The notes under the pieces: model-generated
What the model was told of the DNA's origin: nothing
The model's input: the letters and a program-made list of their open reading frames with translations, nothing else
Databases searched by the model: none
Assembly (NCBI RefSeq): GCF_037042905.1
Contig: NC_087256.1
Location: forward strand, 29,414,001-29,478,000
Reading direction: 5' to 3'
DNA: 64,000 nucleotides
From: Lytechinus pictus
Lineage: Eukaryota > Echinodermata > Echinoidea > Temnopleuroida > Toxopneustidae
Program-made: the position numbers and the translations under genes
In this document: positions 57,550 through 64,000 of the stretch, piece after piece
Numbering within the stretch: the first letter of the stretch is position 1
Layout: each line of letters opens with the position of its first letter

Positions 57550-59835
57550 TCAATTAAAATGAAAAACTTGAACAAAACGCTTTGGAAAATGCACTTTTCG
57601 ACCTGAACGAGTTTGTCTGATTTCAGGCTCGGTAGATGATGAAGAAGGAGTGATGGAGGGAGGCGGAGGCTTAGTGGTTGGTGTAGTAGTCACTTGAGAA
57701 GGTTTAGGATTGTCATGAGTAGATAGGCTTGGTTGAACAGTGGTTGGAACGGTTGGTGAAATGAGTGATTCCAAATATGCTGGTTTCAGACGGTCGAGAC
57801 TGATAGTTTCATGTTTTCCTTTGAGTAGGATGGTGAAAAACTTATCAGCTCGCTTGATGACTTGATATGGGCCATCGTAGGGTGGTTGAAGGGGTTTCTT
57901 GACAGCATCATGACGCACAAAGACATGGGTGCATGATGTGAGATCAGGGTGGACCTGTGGTTTGCGATGCTGAATACGAGTGGGCTGAGGTTTGAGGTTC
58001 TCCATTTGTTTTCTCAGTCGATGGATATAGTTGCTAGGGTCCAAATCACAATCTTTCTGATTAGGTGCTACAAACTGACCTGGCAATCTTAAAGTTGTTC
58101 CATATACCAGCTCAGCAGCGCAACATCCCAAATCAGATTTGACTGCAGTTCGAATTCCAAGCATGACGAGAGGGAGAGTTTCAGTCCATCGTGAAGAAGG
58201 TGTAGTTTTGAGTGACGCTTTAAGTTGCCGATGAAAGCGCTCAACCAGTCCATTTGATGCAGGATGATAAGATGTAGTTCGAATTCTAGAGCTACCAAGA
58301 AGATGAGTTAGAGCTTGAAAGAGTGAAGATTCGAATTGTCGACCTCTATCGGTAGTGATGGTTGAGGGAGCACCGAAGCGAGATACCCAGTGTGAAATGA
58401 ATGCTCGGGCAACAGTCTCAGCTGATATGTCGGGAATTGGTATTGCCTCAGGCCATCGGGTGAAACGGTAAACACATGTGAGAAAATATGTATTGCCATT
58501 TGAAGGAGGAAGTGGTCCCACGAGATCGATATGAATGTGATCGAATCTAGCATCAGGTGTTGAAAAAGTACCTATCGGTGTCTTGGTGTGACGGTGTACT
58601 TTACAACGTTGACACTGTATGCAAGTTTTGGTCCAATTTCGAACATCTTTGTTAATTCCCGGCCAAACAAATCTGTCTGTGATGAGTTTTTGGGTAGCAT
58701 TGATGCCAGGGTGAGATAGGTTGTGAAGAGCATCAAATACAACTCGTCTGAATTTAGATGGGATGTAAGGTCGAGGATTGGTAGTTGAAGTATCGCATAG
58801 GATAGTAGAGTCAAAGATAGGAAGAGGTAGAGGTTCGAGTTTGAGCGAGGTTGAAGTGAGTTGTTTGAGTTCCTCGTCAACCTCCTGGGCAGCGGCGATG
58901 GCATTGAAATCAATGGTAGGAGTTGAAGTGAGGGAGTTGATTTCCATGCGAGATAGAGTGTCTGCCACTACATTGTGTTTTCCACTAATATGCCTTATAT
59001 CTGTGCTGAATTGAGATATGTAGTCTAGGTGTCTGACTTCACGTGGTGAATACCTGTCAGGTCTAGCATTAAAGGCATGAGTGAGAGGTTTGTGATCAGT
59101 ATAGATGAAGAATTGTCGTCCTTCAAGTGCATGTCTGAAGTGACGAATAGTGAGATACACAGAGAGAAGTTCACGTCCGAATGTGCTATATCTTGTCTCA
59201 GCTGGCTGCAGGCGTTTTGAGAAGAAGGCGATGGGTTGCCAGTCATCGTCAATGTGTTGCTGCAACACACCTCCAACAGCAAAATCTGATGCATCAACCA
59301 TAATGCAGAGTGGGGCATTAGGTTTTGGGTGTGAAAGGAGAGTAGCTTGAGCGAGAGCTGTTTTCACTGAGTTGAATGCATTTAGGGCTGTATCATCGAG
59401 ATGGATTGCTTTGTTTTTCTGCTTGCATGCCAATAGATCGGTGAGTGGTTGAGTGATAGTTGCACAATCAGGAATGAAGCGACGGTAGAAATTGACTAGT
59501 CCTAGAAATTCTCTGAGTTTGCGAAGAGAATCAGGAACAGGGAAATCGTTGATGACTTTGACTTTCTCGAGCAGAGGGCGGATGCCGTTCTCATCAACAA
59601 TGTGTCCGAGAAAGGTGAGAGAAGATGCGCCGAATTCACACTTGGCTGGGTTGATGACGACGCCATATTTTGAGAGTCGAGCGAAAAGTAGCTGGAGATG
59701 TTGCTTGTGCTCCTCTTCATTTTCGCTAGCGATGAGCAGATCGTCGATGTAGGCGTACACAAATGGAAGACCACGGGTTACTTCATCAATGAATCGTTGA
59801 AAAGTTTGTGCGGCATTGCGTAGCCCAAAAGGCAT
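57550..59835 (-). CDS. pol: Gypsy pol, C-terminal part: RT end, RNase H, integrase
   Basis: The 761-codon frame begins inside RT ([12 protein letters not shown]) with the catalytic YIDD at residues 29-32. RNase H follows ([33 protein letters not shown]). Then come the integrase HHCC finger (HNLSHPG ... CIQCQRCK), the core with [15 protein letters not shown] and VERFHRQLK (D, D and E), and the GPY/F module ([12 protein letters not shown]). A Pro/Ser/Thr-rich tail precedes the stop. It would be made as part of the pol polyprotein. One missing base at about 59877-59882 separates it from the upstream ORF. Confidence 0.95.
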   Translation of the reverse strand: MPFGLRNAAQTFQRFIDEVTRGLPFVYAYIDDLLIASENEEEHKQHLQLLFARLSKYGVVINPAKCEFGASSLTFLGHIVDENGIRPLLEKVKVINDFPVPDSLRKLREFLGLVNFYRRFIPDCATITQPLTDLLACKQKNKAIHLDDTALNAFNSVKTALAQATLLSHPKPNAPLCIMVDASDFAVGGVLQQHIDDDWQPIAFFSKRLQPAETRYSTFGRELLSVYLTIRHFRHALEGRQFFIYTDHKPLTHAFNARPDRYSPREVRHLDYISQFSTDIRHISGKHNVVADTLSRMEINSLTSTPTIDFNAIAAAQEVDEELKQLTSTSLKLEPLPLPIFDSTILCDTSTTNPRPYIPSKFRRVVFDALHNLSHPGINATQKLITDRFVWPGINKDVRNWTKTCIQCQRCKVHRHTKTPIGTFSTPDARFDHIHIDLVGPLPPSNGNTYFLTCVYRFTRWPEAIPIPDISAETVARAFISHWVSRFGAPSTITTDRGRQFESSLFQALTHLLGSSRIRTTSYHPASNGLVERFHRQLKASLKTTPSSRWTETLPLVMLGIRTAVKSDLGCCAAELVYGTTLRLPGQFVAPNQKDCDLDPSNYIHRLRKQMENLKPQPTRIQHRKPQVHPDLTSCTHVFVRHDAVKKPLQPPYDGPYQVIKRADKFFTILLKGKHETISLDRLKPAYLESLISPTVPTTVQPSLSTHDNPKPSQVTTTPTTKPPPPSITPSSSSTEPEIRQTRSGRKVHFPKRFVQVFHFN

Positions 59836-61007
59836 GCGTACAAACTCAAATAACCCAAAGGGTGTGGTGATGGCAGTTTTGTGTACATCTGCTCGACAGG
59901 GATCTGGTGATATGCTCGAACGAGATCGAGTTTTGAGAAAACTCGCTTGCCTGCTAGGGCAGATGTAAAGTCTTGAAGATGGGGAATGGGATATTTGTCG
60001 GGCACTGTATTCCTATTTAGTGCACGATAGTCTCCACACGGTCTCCAGTCTCCGGGTGTTTTCTTGGGCACCATATGAAGTGGGGATGCCCAGTTGCTGC
60101 TAGACGGTTGAATGATGCCTAGTTCCAGCATGTGATCGAATTCCGCCTTCGCGATATTGTACCTGTCGGTTGCTAGGCGACGAGGACGGGATGAAACAGG
60201 AGGGCCTTTCGTCACAATGTGATGGGTGACGGAGTGCTTGATCTCAGCCTCCTTATACACAGGGCGTGTGATATCAGGAAATTTTTCGAGGATAGATTTG
60301 TAGGCAGCTTGATTTTCTGGCTTCAGAAACATAGGGCTAATAGAAGGAGATGAAGAAAGGATGCCAGTAATAGATAGATTTGTAGAAGAGTCGATGAGCT
60401 TGAGATTGCGCACATCAACAAGAAAACCAAAGTGATGAAGGAAGTCTGCCCCGATGATAGGAATGGGAATATCAGCAATGATGAAAATCCATCTGCAAGC
60501 TCGACGCAGGCCGACGTCGAGAGTCAGGCTTCGCTCTCCATAAGTCGTAATGCTTGAGCGATTAACTGCTTGTAGATAGAATTTTGATGAAGGATGATGT
60601 TTTTCGGCTTTTGATGGAGGAAGAACGCTAACTTCAGCTCCTGTGTCGACCAAAAAACGAATTCCAGTTTTCCTATCAGTGATGTAGAAAAGGCGACTTT
60701 TTGATTTTGAGGAAGATTGGTTAGTTGTTGCTAGCTTTGGTTTGTTGGTGTCCTGTTTGTTTGAAGCCTTTTTGAATTTGCAAGGTGGTACACATTTGTG
60801 AGATTTTGTACCAAAGCGCCAATGATAATAACAATAATCTCCGGCATGTTGATGTGAGGGAGAATGATTATTGTGACGAGCTTGACGTTGACGATAAGCG
60901 TCGATAGCAATTGTGAGTTTTGATAGTTCTGCTCTTAAATCTTGAATAGAAGTACCAGTACTAGTAGCTGGTTGCGAGAAAGGGTGCTTTTGATTGCAAG
61001 TCGACAT
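59778..61007 (-). CDS. pol: Gypsy gag remnant, protease and RT start
   Basis: The 409-codon frame begins with a short polar stretch and a zinc-knuckle-like CYYH(x9)C(x3)C at residues 59-76. The aspartic protease motif [12 protein letters not shown] is at 120-130. RT palm and fingers include [13 protein letters not shown] and [15 protein letters not shown]. The last 30 codons are out of frame: an A-run (ACAAAA) at about 59877-59882 appears one base short, and the true RT reading resumes in the downstream ORF. No capsid domain is encoded, so particles would depend on another element. Confidence 0.93.
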   Translation of the reverse strand: MSTCNQKHPFSQPATSTGTSIQDLRAELSKLTIAIDAYRQRQARHNNHSPSHQHAGDYCYYHWRFGTKSHKCVPPCKFKKASNKQDTNKPKLATTNQSSSKSKSRLFYITDRKTGIRFLVDTGAEVSVLPPSKAEKHHPSSKFYLQAVNRSSITTYGERSLTLDVGLRRACRWIFIIADIPIPIIGADFLHHFGFLVDVRNLKLIDSSTNLSITGILSSSPSISPMFLKPENQAAYKSILEKFPDITRPVYKEAEIKHSVTHHIVTKGPPVSSRPRRLATDRYNIAKAEFDHMLELGIIQPSSSNWASPLHMVPKKTPGDWRPCGDYRALNRNTVPDKYPIPHLQDFTSALAGKRVFSKLDLVRAYHQIPVEQMYTKLPSPHPLGYLSLYACLLGYAMPHKLFNDSLMK

Positions 61008-61112
61008 ATTGAAGAATGTAAGTGAGTCGACAATGAAATGAGAAGAAGGGAGATAATAATTAGAACATTATATGACGAAGGATGACTGTTCTCATCACGT
61101 TGGTCGGGTTTT

Positions 61113-61131
61113 AATCACGTCGGGGTCACCA
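61113..61131 (-). promoter_or_regulatory. Primer binding site for tRNA-Trp
   Basis: On the minus strand TGGTGACCCCGACGTGATT begins one base from the LTR end. It is complementary to the 3' end of animal tRNA-Trp (AATCACGTCGGGGTCA plus CCA), recalled from the human sequence. Confidence 0.85.
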
Positions 61132-61132
61132 G

Positions 61133-61774
61133 TGAAGCGGGGGTTGGTTTTTAAGATGAAATGGTAATAAGCCAATCTCCACTTACCGACTTTATGCGTG
61201 TAGAGATCCGACAGACAATCCTCCAATATAACTAAGTGTTCCAATTATTGCACAATCCCAATGACACAAAATCACACAAGATTATATCACAAAAAATAAC
61301 TTGGCTAGCACAAGCGGTATTTGGATTTTCTCTTAGTGAAAATAACGGAGAAAAAAGGGTAGTACGCAAATTTGAAATGGTATGCTGTGGAAGATGCAAT
61401 GGATGAATTTGCTCCAAGTGAGATGATGGAATCCACAAATGTATTAAGTTATTTGACGACGTTCTCAAGACACGTGTTTACTGAAGAAGAAAACTTTGAG
61501 AAGTGTGTTCAGAAAAGAAAGTAGTAGTTTTCATCCCAAATGTGATGTAGGATGTAAACAAAGAGAGAGGGGAGAGAGAGGTACCAATTCAGAGAATTTA
61601 TAGTGAGTCACAGGTGAGTGTGCTGTGTGAGGGTAATTATTGACCACTTGTTGGCATGTTTATTGCTAAGGAGTGGAAGTAACTGGTATCCAAGGGTAAT
61701 GTCCTCTCGAAGATGATGAGTAATAGAAGGCAAAGTTGAGAAATGAAAAAGGATGAAATTTGGAAAATACTACA
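61133..61774 (-). repeat. 5' LTR of the gypsy element (642 bp)
   Basis: It starts TGAAGC and ends ACTACA in plus coordinates and matches 56824-57465. The TATA-like motif lies at 61595-61602 and would drive leftward transcription. Confidence 0.96.
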
Positions 61775-62021
61775 CTTCTTTAAGTCACAGTAGTAAACCG
61801 AATTTGACTTTAATTTTTCATACTTCACAAAATATATAACAAAATATATAACAAAATATAATAACATGATTATACAAAATATACATTTTATTATATACAG
61901 AATGCAGAAGAAATCTTTCCCTTTGTAATAAATGAAAGCCACAATTAGCAAGAGATGATGAGACTTAATGGTCCTTTTATCACCACTATCTTTCCTCATT
62001 AGAAAGTCCGCTAATTGAGAG

Positions 62022-63289
62022 GAGCGGCGTAACAGGGGTCGGTGGCCAGGGGGGGGGGGGGGGGGGGGGGGCAAGAGCAAAAACAATTCCCGATCATATC
62101 ATTATATGAACAGGCGTAATGGTGTAATGAGGTGACGATTTTGAGAGGGCCAGATATTGCGTATCGGGCAGAATTTATCTTTGAAAAAAAAAGTTGCGAG
62201 CGAGAAAAAAAATCACCTTTTCATGAGAATCTAACTTTGAGATATTTTTTTGACATGATATTCAGTAAATAAAATCATGTCCTACACTTTTCCTTTGCTT
62301 TTCTTTCCTCCTTTTTTTTGCACTTGGTTGTAGAACTTTTGGGAGCCATGGCCCAACCCTTCCATACTCATATACGGCAGTGCAATGCGGTTGGGGTCTT
62401 GATATCAAAGCCATTTATACCTCGCAGATTGCCGCTATTTTTAATCAAATCGCGGGTATATACAGAATATAGCTTTTACACAACACATTTATTCAACCCA
62501 GTTGCGTGATGAACAAAATATTTCGAGGGGGCAAAAATAGCAATGTGGGATAACTTGTAACAAGTCGCCAGCGAGCAAAGCGAGCTGCCAAAAAAGTGCC
62601 TATTGAAATTAAATTCTAATTATGTGATAGATTTTTCCATTTCATTGTTTCCATTAAGTTCATCATACGTTGTCTCCTATAATTTCTCCCTACAGGGGGT
62701 GGGGGGGGGGGGCGTTATAGAGCCATTTGAAGGTTATAGATGAAGAGCCCCTACTGCGTGGGGTCTGGGGCAAAGCCCCTGTAGCTTATTTGCATAAAAT
62801 TTAGCAAGCTTATAGCACAATGTTGTATGCTGTCCATCTTTCTTCCCGCTCTTTACTTTCGATCCTCGGCAGCCCGGTCGTGTTAAGTTTTTTTTTCTTG
62901 TCCCTTTTCTTTGTTTTCCAATTAAGCTTTTGACTAATTCCATATTACCTTCGTTTCCCGCTATCGTTTTTCACTTTCTCATCTTTTGATTAATTTCCCA
63001 TCATGCTATTGCATTACATAGGCCTATTTCAGAATGATTTGTTCTCTCTCAAATGTTCTTCTTTTGTTCCTCTTCCTGCTTTCCTTCCTTTTTCATAAAA
63101 AAAAATATTTTTCTTCGTTTTCTTTTCACTTTTCCCTTTCCTCCTTTCCTTTTCCCCTTTCCTTCCCCTTTCCTTTTCCCTCCCTTTCTCTTTTTCCCTT
63201 TTTTAAAAATTATTTTCCCGGTTAAATCCGCCAGGGGGGCAGCTTGCCCTCCCTGCACCCCCCCCCCCCCCCCGCCTGTTACGCCACTG
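62022..63289. mobile_element. hAT-like element, CAGTGGCGTAAC-type ends
   Basis: The left end GAGCGGCGTAACAGG and right end CCTGTTACGCCACTG are inverted copies. Flanks ATTGAGAG (62014-62021) and TTTGAGAG (63290-63297) match at 7 of 8 bases. A long G run (62050-62070) and C run (63259-63274) lie just inside the ends. One diverged mirror word ('gcgagcaaagcgagctg') is at about 62572. A polypyrimidine stretch (63040-63200) gives spurious frames on both strands. No transposase is present. Confidence 0.9.
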
Positions 63290-63360
63290 TTTGAGAGCGG
63301 CTATGACTCGGACTTTTCAAAATACCAAAAGTCTCGTAACTATATACTCTTCGCGCGGTC

Positions 63361-64000
63361 ATGGCCATGGTCATAAAGCGTACTCAAGGAGCGCTTGGAA
63401 ATATTGAGATTGAAGCATTTTGTGAACATTTCAGGAACTTGAATCAAGATCACAAAGAAAGAAATGGTGAAATAATCATTGAATCGCCAACAAGTAATGC
63501 AGTTTTAAACAGACCAATTGACAGAGATGAGGTAATCACTCAGTTAAAAAAAAATAAAAACGGTAAGGCGCAATGGTGAAGATTTGCTACCTAATTAATT
63601 TTTTAAGAACTCAACTAATTCTCTGCTTCCTTTTCTTCTTGAATTATTCAATAGTGTGTTTGAAAGTTGAATTGTACTAACAGATTTAACTATTGGTTTA
63701 ATACGGCCAATTTACAAGAAAAAGGGGAAACCCGAAGATCCAAACAATAATATAGAGGTATCACTTTATTGAGTTGTCTGGGTAAACTTTTCACAGCTGT
63801 TTTAAATCATCGGCTGAATCTATATCAAGAAGACTGTGTTCTTAGAAATGAACAAGCTGGATTTAGGAATAATCATTCAACGCTAGATCATATTTTTACT
63901 TTACATTTTGTTACTTGAATTATACCTGTTTGGCAGTGCGTTCATCGATTATCGCAAGGCATTTGATATTGTTGATAGGACATCACTTTGGAACAAATTA
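63361..64000 (+). pseudogene. Broken LINE reverse transcriptase running off the window
   Basis: The first frame (63361-63579) has FCEHFRNLN and a DEVITQLKKNKNGKA block, the region before RT motif 0-1. Further frames read LFNSVFES, GLIRPIYKKKGNPEDPNN, LRNEQAGFRNNHSTLDHIF and AFIDYRKAFDIVDR (motif A). The shifts and stops between them show decay. The catalytic motif C would lie beyond 64000. It appears RTE/L2-like; the clade was not tested. Confidence 0.88.

Larger units (their letters stand above)
56824..61774 (-). mobile_element. Young Ty3/gypsy LTR retrotransposon lacking most of gag
   Basis: Two 642-bp LTRs (TGAAGC...ACTACA) are flanked by CTTC at 56820-56823 and 61775-61778. The order from right to left is 5' LTR, tRNA-Trp primer site, pol, polypurine tract and 3' LTR. 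By eye the LTRs differ at two positions. Pol is complete from zinc knuckle to integrase except for one base missing in RT. Only about 125 bp separate the 5' LTR from the first pol-like codon, so capsid and matrix sequences are absent. Confidence 0.96.

Noticed and set aside
58778-59752. Plus-strand frames over the gypsy pol
   Set aside because: They are antisense shadows of the RNase H and integrase coding sequence.
63034-63376. Phe/Pro-rich and Lys/Gly-rich frames near 63040-63370
   Set aside because: They arise from a polypyrimidine stretch and the C run in the hAT-like element at 62022-63289.

Overview
The window is eukaryotic, transposon-dominated DNA. It most resembles a marine invertebrate deuterostome, probably an echinoderm such as a sea urchin. 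The grounds are APE-type LINEs (one with a 2A-like NPGP motif), a tRNA-derived SINE with a Meta-like core, many hAT-like and TTAA-target MITEs, Ty3/gypsy elements, and a rhodopsin-type GPCR encoded in one exon. The species assignment is inference. The only convincing host gene is this orphan class A GPCR, present twice.

The backbone is a large direct duplication. Copy A covers 1-13162 and runs off the left edge. Copy B covers 33733-42668. Each unit reads LINE (minus strand), trinucleotide/polypyrimidine tract, then GPCR (plus strand). In copy A the GPCR is intact (5873-7210). In copy B a 1045-bp hAT-like element splits the gene between TM5 and TM6. The copies also serve as empty and filled sites for one another. 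Copy A carries a TTAA MITE (2843-3437) and a decayed Ty3/gypsy element (8231-13073), both with clean empty sites in copy B. Copy B carries the hAT insertion and a LINE 3' fragment. By eye, sequence 5' of the GPCR differs by roughly half a percent between copies, while the GPCR and its 3' flank differ by roughly 2-4 percent.

Between the copies (13163-33732) lie stacked transposons. A minus-strand LINE (about 15990-22670) is split by a TTAA-type element (16527-20211), which itself contains a LINE fragment and a 700-bp TTAA MITE, and by a hAT fragment (20751-21301). A second LINE (22677 to about 26350) follows on the plus strand, then a TTCCGAA/AACGAA minisatellite (26712-27400), then three elements nested inside one another (29136-32509).

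Right of copy B come two palindromic TTAA MITEs, a hAT-in-hAT nest (45025-47399), three tandem arrays (48724-52180; one has a near-nucleosomal period of about 193 bp), and a foldback-like element with modular inverted arms (53838-56752). Next is a young Ty3/gypsy element with matched 642-bp LTRs, a tRNA-Trp primer site and nearly complete pol but no visible gag capsid (56824-61774). The window ends with another hAT (62022-63289) and a broken LINE running off the right edge.

No operon-like or defence-like gene system is visible. The window is chiefly of interest for duplicate-gene evolution, nested transposon history and repeat architecture.
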